Assembly (NCBI GenBank): GCA_003218525.1
Contig: QHNU01000063.1
Location: 12,588-20,193, forward strand
DNA: 7,606 nucleotides
Direction: 5' to 3'
Origin: Verrucomicrobiota bacterium
GTDB lineage: Bacteria; Verrucomicrobiota; Verrucomicrobiia; Chthoniobacterales; UBA10450
The position numbers were made by a program, and so were the translations under genes. This document shows positions 1-6,800 of this stretch, piece by piece. Position 1 is the stretch's first letter. Every line of letters begins with the position of its first letter. The notes under the pieces are model-generated. The model was given only the letters and a program-made list of their open reading frames with translations. It made no database searches and was not told where the DNA came from.

Positions 1-555
1 GGTCACATTGTCTATAGCACGCTGCACACGATCGATGCCGGACAGACAATTAACCGAATCCTCGGCATGTTCAGTCGCGAAGAAGAACAGCAACTGCGTC
101 AGCGCTTGGCGGAAACGATCCGTTACGTCGTCAGTCAGCGACTAGTCTCGAAAATTGGCGGAGGGCGTCTCCTTGTCACCGAAGTAATGGGCAGCAGCTT
201 GCGCACGCGCGAGGTCATCGCTTACGGCGAATCGGAGAACAAAACTTTTCACGAAATCATCGAGGCCGGCACCATACTCGGATGGCACTCATTTGATCAA
301 AAGCTGGTGGCCGCCTTTGAAAATGAACAGATCACCGAAGAAACCGCCATGCTCTATTGTGCGAGTAAAGCGCGCATGGGGCAGCAAATCGATCAAGTAA
401 ACAAAAAACGCGGAGCGGCAAATTTGGAGGGACCATCTGGTCTAAAAATGAATCGGCCAGTCCCTGTTGAATCGATCCTCGAGCAGATCGAAAAAGGCGG
501 ATTGAAAACGCCGGCACCTCCGGTTCCTTCACCCGTTCCGGCGCATTCCTCCTGA
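1..555 (+). CDS. pilT: PilT-type type IV pilus retraction ATPase, C-terminal part (5' end outside window)
   Basis: Only the last 184 residues are in the window; the frame is open from base 1 to the TGA at 553-555. PilT is a hexameric cytoplasmic ATPase that powers type IV pilus retraction, and so twitching motility. The first visible residues, GHIVYSTLHT, form the His box of secretion/pilus ATPases, followed by DAGQTINRILGMF and the RLAETIRYVVSQRLVSKIGGG stretch typical of PilT. Further on are NKTFHEII and GWHSFDQKL, which match the PilT C-terminal domain. The Walker A and B motifs lie upstream of the window. The usual AIRNLI motif is not recognisable; its place holds SLRTREVIAYGE, so a PilT paralogue is possible. 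The protein ends in a proline-rich tail (KTPAPPVPSPVPAHSS) beyond the conserved domain. The next gene starts 59 bp downstream on the same strand and could be cotranscribed. Confidence 0.87.
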   Translation, partial: GHIVYSTLHTIDAGQTINRILGMFSREEEQQLRQRLAETIRYVVSQRLVSKIGGGRLLVTEVMGSSLRTREVIAYGESENKTFHEIIEAGTILGWHSFDQKLVAAFENEQITEETAMLYCASKARMGQQIDQVNKKRGAANLEGPSGLKMNRPVPVESILEQIEKGGLKTPAPPVPSPVPAHSS

Positions 556-600
556 CATCCCCATCCCTGCGATTGTAGTTGAAGCGGGCGCGGAACTCTT

Positions 601-604
601 GGAG
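601..604 (+). promoter_or_regulatory. Shine-Dalgarno GGAG that favours the ATG at 615
   Basis: GGAG at 601-604 lies 10 nt before the ATG at 615, a workable spacing. A TTG at 579 is in the same frame and would add 12 residues (KRARNSWSLRA), but I see no ribosome-binding site for it. It would also put a charged stretch before a signal peptide that begins naturally at the ATG. This is the only clear Shine-Dalgarno sequence among the gene starts in the window. Confidence 0.55.
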
Positions 605-614
605 TTTACGCGCC

Positions 615-3600
615 ATGATCTTCCGCCCGTCGTTTCGCTTCGCGGCCAATTTCGCTGCCGTCACTTTCATCGTCCTTTCCGGAACCATTTCAGCCGCCCC
701 ATCGCCCTCTCCAGCGGTTTCGGCCACCCCGGCCCCGCAAGTTGATCCGAAGCTTTTCAGTGGCATGCGGTGGCGACAGGTCGGTCCGTTCCGAGGCGGT
801 CGTGCGCTCGCTATTGAAGGCGTTTTGGGCGAACCGAACACGTGGTACTTTGGCGCAGTTGCGGGTGGAGTTTGGAAAACAACGGACGGCGGTGCGAACT
901 GGATTCCGCTATTCGATAAGCAGGACATTTCCTCAATTGGCGCCATTGCAGTAGCGCCATCGGACCACAACACGGTTTATGTCGGGACGGGCGAAGCTGC
1001 TATTCGCGGCAATACCACCTACGGCACCGGCGTTTACAAATCAGTCGATGGCGGGAAGAACTGGAAAAACATCGGCCTGCGGGACACGCACCAAATTGGA
1101 GCGTTGATTGTGCATCCGACGAATCCCGATACTGCTTTGGTAGCAGCCCTCGGTCACGCCTTCGGGCCGAACCAGGAGCGTGGAATTTTCCGGACCAGCG
1201 ATGGCGGTAAAACTTGGACGAAAGTTCTCTACAAAGACGAAAACACCGGTGGTATCGACATTGTTTTCGACCCGCACAATCCGAATGTTGTCTTCGCGTC
1301 TTTATGGCAGGCTCGCCGCCAACCTTGGTTTTTTTCGAGCGGTGGTCCGGGGAGCGGTCTCTACAAATCAGAAGATAACGGCGTCACTTGGAAACAGTTA
1401 ACGGGAAATGGATTGCCTGAAGGCATTCTCGGCAAAATCGGCATTGCCGTTTCCGGCGCCGATTCGAATCGAGTTTACGCCATCATCGAAGCAAAAGAAG
1501 GCGGTATTTATCGTTCGGAAGACGGCGGCGAGAAATGGACAAAAGTGAACGACGACGGCCGTTTTCGTCAGCGCGCCTGGTATTTCAGCAAGATTTATGC
1601 GGACCCCAAATCGGCCGACACCGTTTATGTGTTGAACACTGGCGCGTTCAAATCCGTTGACGGAGCAAAAACGTTTAATCTCCTTCCCGCCCGCCACGGC
1701 GATCATCACGGTCTGTGGATTGATCCCCAGAATCCCGATCGCATCGGCAACGCCAATGACGGTGGCGCCAGCCTCTCCATGGATGGAGGAAAATCGTGGA
1801 CAACGCTGGAGAACCAGCCGACGGCGCAGTTTTATCATGTCGCGGTGGACAACGCGTTTCCCTATCACATTTACGGCGCCCAACAGGATAACTCGAATGT
1901 CGGCATCGCCAGTCGCGGCGAATCGGGCATGATCGGACGCGAGGACTGGTTCGTGGCCGGCGGCGGCGAATGCGGTTTTGTTCTTCCCGATCCACGTGAC
2001 TGGCACGTCATCTACTCGAACAACGAGGGCTACATTGTTCGCTACGACAAAAATAAGGAGGAATCTCAGGACATAAGCGTACTGCCGCTCGATCACTCCG
2101 GGCATGGCGCCGTCAATCTCCCCCATCGTTTCCAATGGGTTTCACCCCTGATGCTTTCGCCGCACAACCCGGATGTGATTTATACCGCTGCCGAATGCGT
2201 CTTCAAATCGACCGATCACGGAATGACTTGGAATCAGATCAGCCCGGATCTGACTCGGAACGATAAACCGAAACAGCAGCCGAGTGGCGGGCCGCTAACC
2301 AACGACATCACCAGCGTCGAGTATTTCGATACCGTGTTCGCGCTGGCCGAGTCACCAAAACAGCAGGGCACTCTCTGGGCGGGAACGGACGACGGTCTGG
2401 TCCAGGTCTCAACTGATGATGGTCAGCATTGGACGAACGTCACTCCGAAAATGCCCGAGTGGAGCACGGTCAGTATTATCGATCCATCTCCGCACGAAAC
2501 GAATACCGCATACGTCGGCGTCGATCGCCATCGCCTCGACGATTTCAAACCATACATTTTCAGGACCACTGATCTCGGAAAATCATGGACAGCAATCAGC
2601 ACTGGAATTCCTGACGGCGCTTACGTTCATGCTGTTCGCGAAGACCCGAAACGAAAAGGCCTGCTTTATGCCGAGACGGAGTTGGGCGTTTACGTCTCCT
2701 TTGACGATGGTGCTCACTGGCAGCCATTGCAATTGAATCTGCCGCAATCGCCCGTCCACGATCTGGTAGTAAAAGATGACGATCTGGTCGTCGCCACCCA
2801 CGGCCGTTCATTCTGGGTTCTCGACAATGTGACTCCTCTACGCCAGATCAACGCACAGAATTCGTCGTCCGAAATGGTGCTCTACCAGCCGCAAACCGCT
2901 GTTCGGCTGCACTATCCGGAAGAAATCGACCGACGACGCCCGGCCGGCGAGAACCCCCCTCCCGGCGCAATCATCGACTATTATTTTAAGACGACGCCCA
3001 AAGATGAGGTAACGATTGATATCTACGACGCTCAAGGGAAGCCGGTCCGACATCTCTCGAGCAAGGAGAAGAAAGAGTTCGAACAACCGCCGGAGTGGCC
3101 GGACCAAGTGAAGGAAGTGAAAACGATTCCAGCGAAGGACGGAATGAATCGCTATGCCTGGAATCTGCGTTACAACGATCCGATTCAAACACCTGGCGCC
3201 TTTTACGGCGGCACCGGACCGCATGGCCCACTCGCGCTGCCAGGCGACTACCAGGTGAAATTAACCGCGAACGGCAAGACGCAGACAGCCACGTTGCATC
3301 TCATCGTCGATCCGCGAATTAAGGAAGATGCGAGCGTTTTGCAGAAGCAATTCGCGCTTTCGCGACAAGTCACCGATCGGATTTCGGAGTTGCATCAGGC
3401 GGTGAACGAAATTCGCGACATCAAATCACAGATCAGGGCGCTACATGCAAAGTTTGATAGTGACGAGCGAGTGAAACCCGCGCTGGCGGCGGCAGATGAG
3501 ATGGAGAAAAAAATGTCCGAGATCGAGCAACAATTAATTCAGGTTAACCTAAAGGGTTCGGAAGGAAGTCTCGCTTTCCCTGTCATGTTGAATGAGCAGT

Positions 3601-3815
3601 TCGACACTTTTAGTCACGCAATCGACGTGGGTGATAGCGAGCCGACAAAGCCACAGCTGGATGTCTTTGCCTCGCTCAGTGGACGACTTGACGAACAACT
3701 AAAAAAATGGTCGGCCATGAAACAAGACGAATTGCCCAAGGTCACGGCGTTGATTAAGCAATCGGATCTTCCGGCTTTGATGGTCCCGCCGAAACCGCAG
3801 GAGAACCAAAGCTAA
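615..3815 (+). CDS. Secreted Asp-box (BNR/VPS10-like) beta-propeller protein, large 'glycosyl hydrolase'-type family
   Basis: The protein has 1066 residues from the ATG at 615. Residues 1-27 look like a signal peptide (hydrophobic FAAVTFIVLSG, then ISA before a likely cut), followed by a Pro/Ala/Ser linker, so export is likely. Eleven Asp boxes (S/T-x-D-x-G-x-x-W type) begin near residues 89, 143, 194, 252, 301, 347, 388, 532, 599, 651 and 695; examples are TTDGGANW, SVDGGKNW and STDDGQHW. This repeat marks sialidase/sortilin-like propellers. Around residues 785-900 there is a beta-rich part resembling a FlgD-like Ig domain (VTIDIYDAQGKPVRHL, then PGDYQVKLTANG). Residues about 905-1050 are charged and helical, possibly coiled coil. 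Such 1000-1100-residue proteins are often labelled glycosyl hydrolase in databases, but no catalytic residues can be assigned here and the substrate is unknown. The stop overlaps that of the convergent doxX-like gene. Confidence 0.88.
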   Translation: MIFRPSFRFAANFAAVTFIVLSGTISAAPSPSPAVSATPAPQVDPKLFSGMRWRQVGPFRGGRALAIEGVLGEPNTWYFGAVAGGVWKTTDGGANWIPLFDKQDISSIGAIAVAPSDHNTVYVGTGEAAIRGNTTYGTGVYKSVDGGKNWKNIGLRDTHQIGALIVHPTNPDTALVAALGHAFGPNQERGIFRTSDGGKTWTKVLYKDENTGGIDIVFDPHNPNVVFASLWQARRQPWFFSSGGPGSGLYKSEDNGVTWKQLTGNGLPEGILGKIGIAVSGADSNRVYAIIEAKEGGIYRSEDGGEKWTKVNDDGRFRQRAWYFSKIYADPKSADTVYVLNTGAFKSVDGAKTFNLLPARHGDHHGLWIDPQNPDRIGNANDGGASLSMDGGKSWTTLENQPTAQFYHVAVDNAFPYHIYGAQQDNSNVGIASRGESGMIGREDWFVAGGGECGFVLPDPRDWHVIYSNNEGYIVRYDKNKEESQDISVLPLDHSGHGAVNLPHRFQWVSPLMLSPHNPDVIYTAAECVFKSTDHGMTWNQISPDLTRNDKPKQQPSGGPLTNDITSVEYFDTVFALAESPKQQGTLWAGTDDGLVQVSTDDGQHWTNVTPKMPEWSTVSIIDPSPHETNTAYVGVDRHRLDDFKPYIFRTTDLGKSWTAISTGIPDGAYVHAVREDPKRKGLLYAETELGVYVSFDDGAHWQPLQLNLPQSPVHDLVVKDDDLVVATHGRSFWVLDNVTPLRQINAQNSSSEMVLYQPQTAVRLHYPEEIDRRRPAGENPPPGAIIDYYFKTTPKDEVTIDIYDAQGKPVRHLSSKEKKEFEQPPEWPDQVKEVKTIPAKDGMNRYAWNLRYNDPIQTPGAFYGGTGPHGPLALPGDYQVKLTANGKTQTATLHLIVDPRIKEDASVLQKQFALSRQVTDRISELHQAVNEIRDIKSQIRALHAKFDSDERVKPALAAADEMEKKMSEIEQQLIQVNLKGSEGSLAFPVMLNEQFDTFSHAIDVGDSEPTKPQLDVFASLSGRLDEQLKKWSAMKQDELPKVTALIKQSDLPALMVPPKPQENQS

Positions 3816-4213
3816 CCTTTATCGACGCTATATTTGCCGGGCCCAATGAACGCGAGGCAGACAAGGATCACGGCAATTTCGATCGGAACGAGCTTCGGAT
3901 AAAGTCCGGGAACATAGCGCGCGAGGCTGATGGCGTTCACCAGCGCAATAACAAAGGCGAGGAGAATGCCGAGACGGAAGGCGAGGCCAAGGACAATTAA
4001 AATGCCGCCGACAGAAGCCGCCAGGGCGCCGAAAAATCCCCACCATTCTAGATGGGAGTGAAAGTTGAAAACCCGCATCGCGGTCCCGAATTGAGCCCAG
4101 CGATGTTGGCCGGCGAACAGAACCGGCGCGCAAACCAAAATGAAAATCAGCCCGATGCTCGCTCGCAGGAGGAGCAGACCGGTCTCGCTATATTTGCCAA
4201 GAAATTTTAACAC
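3812..4213 (-). CDS. DoxX-family integral membrane protein
   Basis: The product has 133 residues, normal for DoxX proteins, which carry four membrane helices. Hydrophobic segments are seen at about residues 12-34, 58-77, 79-98 and 108-124. The conserved opening RASIGLIFI, the middle GGILIVLGLAFRLG and the ending GPGKYSVD fit the family well. DoxX relatives include the small subunit of an archaeal thiosulfate:quinone oxidoreductase and a mycobacterial membrane partner of superoxide dismutase. Most bacterial members have no known role, and nothing nearby suggests one here. The start is GTG at 4213: the frame upstream is closed by a TGA at 4229-4231 with no other start between. There is no obvious Shine-Dalgarno sequence. 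The TAG stop overlaps the TAA of the convergent Asp-box gene. Confidence 0.82.
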   Translation of the reverse strand: MLKFLGKYSETGLLLLRASIGLIFILVCAPVLFAGQHRWAQFGTAMRVFNFHSHLEWWGFFGALAASVGGILIVLGLAFRLGILLAFVIALVNAISLARYVPGLYPKLVPIEIAVILVCLAFIGPGKYSVDKG

Positions 4214-4219
4214 GGCGGC

Positions 4220-4236
4220 GATGCTGGATCAGCATC
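4220..4236. promoter_or_regulatory. Inverted repeat GATGCTG-GAT-CAGCATC in a divergent intergenic region
   Basis: Two perfect 7-bp arms (4220-4226 and 4230-4236) flank a 3-bp centre. They lie inside the 42-bp gap between the divergent doxX-like and nucleotidyltransferase starts. The shape and place fit an operator for a dimeric regulator controlling one or both genes. With a 3-nt loop it could also form an RNA hairpin. The symmetry is plain in the sequence; the function is inferred. Confidence 0.4.
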
Positions 4237-4249
4237 TGCCGTAAATCAA
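4221..4249 (-). promoter_or_regulatory. Weak candidate promoter for the DoxX-family gene
   Basis: On the minus strand TTGATT (4249-4244) is followed after 17 bp by CAGCAT (4226-4221), a fair -35 and a poor -10 (3 of 6 matches to TATAAT). If used, transcription would start at or near the GTG at 4213, giving an essentially leaderless message, and the inverted repeat at 4220-4236 would cover the -10. The match is weak enough to be chance. Confidence 0.2.
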
Positions 4250-4255
4250 CTCGCG

Positions 4256-4975
4256 ATGAAAATCACCAAGGCAGTTTTGCTCGCCGCCGGGCGCGGCACA
4301 CGAATGCGTGATCTAACGGCCGATGTGCCCAAGCCAATGATCAAAGTGCGCGGCAAACCGATTCTCTTGCACATTGTTGAAGGACTGCAGAGCGCGGGCA
4401 TCAAAGATTTTTTGATCATTATCGGTTATCACGGCGAGATCGTTCGAGAGTACTTTGGCGACGGCACCTGCTTCGGCCTACGGGTCACTTACGCAACTCA
4501 AATCGTGCAGGACGGGACAGGACGCGTCGTGGAGCTGGCGCATGAGTTCTCTGGAAACGATCCATTCATCCTTCATTACGCCGATATTTTAATCGGCCCG
4601 CAGAATTATAAATGCCTCGGCACCTTAGCGCCGGAAACGGAAGCGATAGTAATTGTGAAGGGAAATGAAGATGTGAGCAAGGGCGGTGCGGTCTTCGTCA
4701 ATGAGAGAATGGAAGTCACTGACGTCCGCGAGAAGTCAAAACCAGGCGAACCAACCAGTAAATGGTACAACGCAGGCGTTTACTGCTTTCGGCCCAGCAT
4801 TTTTCAATTCACCGCGAAACTGCAGCCGTCCCCGCGGGGTGAATACGAGTTAACCGACGCAATTCGAGCACTGGCGAAATCAGGTAAGACGGTGCAGGCA
4901 CTCGAGCTCGAAGGCGAATGGGCTGATGTGCGCGATCCGGAAATTCTAGCGCAGTTGAACGCCCCGAAATTGTAG
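4256..4975 (+). CDS. Sugar-1-phosphate nucleotidyltransferase (NDP-sugar pyrophosphorylase)
   Basis: This 239-residue protein is a single-domain GT-A-fold nucleotidyltransferase that joins a nucleoside triphosphate and a sugar 1-phosphate to make an NDP-sugar plus pyrophosphate. The signature LAAGRGTRM (residues 9-17) binds the nucleotide triphosphate, and PKPM (25-28) carries the usual lysine. QDGTG (85-89) sits where the family has its Q-x-x-x-GT motif. D110 in HYAD is the expected metal ligand, followed by EK (159-160), NAG (172-174) and WADVRDPE near the end. It lacks the C-terminal left-handed beta-helix of GlmU and bifunctional forms. The base and sugar cannot be fixed from sequence; glucose-1-phosphate thymidylyl- or uridylyltransferase, mannose-1-phosphate guanylyltransferase and MurNAc-1-phosphate uridylyltransferase are all possible. 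No sugar-modifying neighbours help. The ATG at 4256 immediately precedes the conserved first beta strand; no clear Shine-Dalgarno is seen. Confidence 0.88.
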   Translation: MKITKAVLLAAGRGTRMRDLTADVPKPMIKVRGKPILLHIVEGLQSAGIKDFLIIIGYHGEIVREYFGDGTCFGLRVTYATQIVQDGTGRVVELAHEFSGNDPFILHYADILIGPQNYKCLGTLAPETEAIVIVKGNEDVSKGGAVFVNERMEVTDVREKSKPGEPTSKWYNAGVYCFRPSIFQFTAKLQPSPRGEYELTDAIRALAKSGKTVQALELEGEWADVRDPEILAQLNAPKL

Positions 4976-5076
4976 GCGACCGCCAGCGCCAATTCCTCCG
5001 GCAAGCGATGCGATCGACCCCACAAAGCCAGCTGCCGATGGCCAGCTACTCGCAAGCAAAGATGCTTTGGGGACGT

Positions 5077-5208
5077 TTACATTTTCCGCAGCAGGGCTTG
5101 GAAGCGCGGATCGCCGCGTATTGCATCCAGGGCCGAATCGTTCTCCAGCCATTCGCGCTGTCCAAACCCGTTCCGTACCGCTTTGTCTAAGTGATCAATC
5201 GCGGCTTG
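5077..5208 (-). pseudogene. 3' remnant of a TPR-repeat protein gene
   Basis: Read on the minus strand, 5208 to 5077 gives 43 codons and a TAA. It contains AAIDHLDKAV, then REWLENDSALDAI, then DPRFQALLRKM at the very end. This closely follows the C-terminus common to many TPR proteins (for example kinase- or cyclase-linked ones), where a last TPR helix leads into a WLxxDxxLDxxRxDPRFxxLLxxM ending. The frame stays open upstream only to a TGA at 5254-5256, has no ATG, GTG or TTG start, and its upstream part is not TPR-like. A neighbouring frame reads HGGQAEQA (5230-5207) right where this one begins, which would suit a TPR turn and hints at a frameshift, but that could be chance. I infer a gene truncated at its 5' side; the original function is unknown. 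Confidence 0.6.
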
Positions 5209-5223
5209 CCTGCTCAGCCTGCC

Positions 5224-5237
5224 CGCCGTGGACGGCG
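5224..5237. repeat. Short GC-rich inverted repeat
   Basis: CGCCGT and ACGGCG are perfect 6-bp arms around a GG centre. Together with CAGATCTG at 5261-5268 and the 8-bp stem at 5282-5302 it makes the stretch between the TPR remnant and pssA unusually symmetric. This is what small dispersed intergenic repeats often look like, but only one copy is in the window, so repetition is not shown. Confidence 0.35.
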
Positions 5238-5281
5238 AATGCTTTCGGAGTCCTCAGCGGCAGATCTGAGTGAGAAAGATC

Positions 5282-5302
5282 CTGCCGCCAAGACGGCGGC
5301 AG
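5282..5302 (-). terminator. Stem-loop downstream of pssA, possible terminator
   Basis: CTGCCGCC (5282-5289) and GGCGGCAG (5295-5302) form a perfect 8-bp GC-rich stem with a 5-nt loop, 33 bp beyond the pssA stop. On the minus strand it is followed by GATCTTTCTC, which is only mildly T-rich, so it is not a textbook intrinsic terminator. It could instead act as a 3' mRNA-stabilising hairpin or be part of an intergenic repeat. Confidence 0.3.
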
Positions 5303-5335
5303 CCACAATGTGCAGCAGCTACGATGCGCCAGAGA

Positions 5336-6160
5336 CTACAGCTCAACGGGTTCGCCGTTCTCGACTTCCTCGCCAATCTCCTCCTCAAACTCGCGCCGCC
5401 ACCGCTTCGAAACCCACGGCCGCAAGAATCCATAAAGTAGATAACCAAGAAACAAAACTGCCGGCATCCATTCGTAGTTTAGGACGGTAAAGAGCAGAAC
5501 GAGGCTGATGATGAGAAAACGCGGCAGGGATCGCGTCGTCCGCCAAGTAATGGCTTTGAAACTTGGATAGCTCAATCGTGTGAACATCATGACAGATAGA
5601 AAAAGTAGGAGCGGCGGCAGCACCCATTTCCATCGCCCGATCTCGTGCTCCTTTTCTCCAAACCACCACAGCATAAAAAGCGTGATCGATGCGATCAGGC
5701 CCGCCGCCGCTGGGATCGGAAAGCCGGTAAACTCCTTTGAATTCGTGGTCGCTCCGTTTGCTGCCATGGTATTGAAACGCGCGAGCCGCAATGCACCGCA
5801 AACCAGATATACAAAAGCGACTAACCACCCAACGCGTGGAAAATCAATCAGCACGATCCGATAGACCATCAAGGCAGGCGCCACGCCAAACGACACGATA
5901 TCCGCCAGAGAATCGAACTCGCGACCAAACGAACTGTCTTGCCCACCCAGGCGCGCCAATCGACCATCGAGCACATCAAAAACGCAGGCGCCGAGAATAA
6001 ACCAGACTGCAGCGTGGAATAAGTCGGCGGCGGCGTCCGGGCTCGACCATTGAAGCAAAGCGCCCTGCACAATTTTTAGGGTCGCGCCGAATCCGCAGAA
6101 GAGATTGCCCGCCGTCATCAAGTTGGGCAGGAGATAAATTTTCGGGTTTGGATCGCTCAT
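5336..6160 (-). CDS. pssA: CDP-diacylglycerol--serine O-phosphatidyltransferase (phosphatidylserine synthase)
   Basis: This 274-residue inner-membrane enzyme makes phosphatidylserine from CDP-diacylglycerol and L-serine, releasing CMP. The CDP-alcohol phosphatidyltransferase motif D-x2-DG-x2-AR-x8-G-x3-D-x3-D is complete: D62, D65-G66, A69-R70, G79, D83 and D87; the aspartates bind metal and the last acts as base. The N-terminal LLPNLMTAGNLFCGF is typical of PssA. Several membrane helices follow (about residues 48-62, 92-130, 150-170 and 180-260, broken by loops), and the protein ends in an acidic tail, EFEEEIGEEVENGEPVEL. It is the type found in Bacillus and many other bacteria, not the soluble E. 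coli type. Its ATG overlaps the psd stop as ATGA, so translation is probably coupled; the GGA before the ATG is weak. Its product is the substrate of the Psd encoded just upstream. Confidence 0.93.
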   Translation of the reverse strand: MSDPNPKIYLLPNLMTAGNLFCGFGATLKIVQGALLQWSSPDAAADLFHAAVWFILGACVFDVLDGRLARLGGQDSSFGREFDSLADIVSFGVAPALMVYRIVLIDFPRVGWLVAFVYLVCGALRLARFNTMAANGATTNSKEFTGFPIPAAAGLIASITLFMLWWFGEKEHEIGRWKWVLPPLLLFLSVMMFTRLSYPSFKAITWRTTRSLPRFLIISLVLLFTVLNYEWMPAVLFLGYLLYGFLRPWVSKRWRREFEEEIGEEVENGEPVEL

Positions 6161-6789
6161 TCCAGCAAGTGTGCGATCACGCTGGCGCCGCCCTTCACGC
6201 GATCACCGACTTTCACCAACACCTTGGCGCTGAGTGGCAAATATACTTCGGTCCGCGAGCCAAATCGAATCATACCGAAACGCTCTCCACGCTTGAGTTC
6301 ATCGCCCACTTTCGACCAGGCGACGATGCGCCGGGCAATTGCGCCAGTGAGTTGACGGACAACGATAGTCCCGCGTGGATTCTGGAATGCCCAAGTCATC
6401 GCTTCGTTTTTTTCGGAGCACTCGACGCGACGGGCATCCAAACACAATCCTTTGCGATGTTGGCGAAAGGTGATGCGCCCGGCAATGGGAGCGCGGTTCG
6501 TGTGGACATCAAATATCGAGAGAAAAACACCGATCCGTTTCGTGCGTGATTTTAACACCTCCGGCTCTTCGGCCTCGCCCACATCGGCAACCGTGCCATC
6601 GGCAGCCGCAACGACAGCGTTTTCATCAGCGGGATCGGGTCGGCTGGGATCGCGGAAGAATGCAAACGTGTAGCCGACTAAGATCGCAATGATCATCGTA
6701 AGCCATCCTGAAAAAAAGCTGCTTACAATTGCCAAACCAAACAAAAGGGCGAAGATCCAGCGCCCCTCATAAAGCGTTTGCAGACGCAT
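6157..6789 (-). CDS. psd: Phosphatidylserine decarboxylase, short form
   Basis: This 210-residue enzyme decarboxylates phosphatidylserine to phosphatidylethanolamine at the membrane. It is the short form, smaller than the roughly 320-residue E. coli enzyme. Two hydrophobic stretches (about residues 11-25 and 28-45) precede FFRDPSRPDP (44-53), a family hallmark. AADGTV (62-67) holds D64 and FLSIFDVHTNRAPIAG (89-104) holds H96. The self-cleavage site is G177-S178 in RFGSRTEVYLP. Ser178 would become the pyruvoyl group, with D64, H96 and S178 as the expected autocleavage triad. The ATG at 6789 opens directly into the membrane segment; no clear Shine-Dalgarno precedes it. It is the first gene of a two-gene operon with pssA and overlaps it by 4 nt. 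A good promoter lies just upstream. Confidence 0.93.
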   Translation of the reverse strand: MRLQTLYEGRWIFALLFGLAIVSSFFSGWLTMIIAILVGYTFAFFRDPSRPDPADENAVVAAADGTVADVGEAEEPEVLKSRTKRIGVFLSIFDVHTNRAPIAGRITFRQHRKGLCLDARRVECSEKNEAMTWAFQNPRGTIVVRQLTGAIARRIVAWSKVGDELKRGERFGMIRFGSRTEVYLPLSAKVLVKVGDRVKGGASVIAHLLE

Positions 6790-6800
6790 AAAGTGCCGCC

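Larger units (their letters stand above)
4976..5335. other. 360-bp stretch without an intact gene
   Basis: No complete gene is supported on either strand between the nucleotidyltransferase stop and the pssA stop. The stretch holds a TPR-gene remnant on the minus strand (5077-5208) and several GC-rich symmetric elements. These are an imperfect 7-bp stem with a GAT loop and one bulged C (5030-5047), CGCCGT-GG-ACGGCG (5224-5237), the palindrome CAGATCTG (5261-5268) and a perfect 8-bp stem (5282-5302). Short open frames here have no family-like sequence. It reads as a place of past gene loss or insertion of a small repeat. Confidence 0.6.

Noticed and set aside
579..614. TTG at 579 as start of the Asp-box protein
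   Set aside because: It has no ribosome-binding site and would put a charged stretch ahead of the signal peptide; the ATG at 615 has GGAG 10 nt upstream.
332..973. 213-codon open frame on the minus strand
   Set aside because: It lies across the pilT end and the start of the Asp-box gene, has low-complexity Arg/Ala/Pro-rich sequence and no family motif. It is a frame shadow of GC-rich coding DNA.
1398..2135. 245-codon open frame on the minus strand
   Set aside because: It is entirely inside the Asp-box gene, which has eleven convincing motifs in the plus frame; the minus product shows no recognisable domain.
5030..5047. Stem with a GAT loop and bulged C as terminator of the nucleotidyltransferase gene
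   Set aside because: No T-tract follows on the plus strand and the stem is imperfect, so I list it only as part of the intergenic stretch.
4946..5152. Minus-strand frame containing an Ala/Gly-rich stretch (SIASLAGGIGAGG)
   Set aside because: It overlaps the nucleotidyltransferase end and the TPR remnant in another frame, and composition alone does not support a gene.
5191..5490. 99-codon open frame on the plus strand
   Set aside because: Most of it is opposite the well-supported pssA 3' end, and the rest is Arg/Ser/Ala-rich without a motif.
6148..6549. 133-codon open frame on the plus strand
   Set aside because: It lies opposite psd, whose catalytic motifs are complete; the plus product resembles no family.
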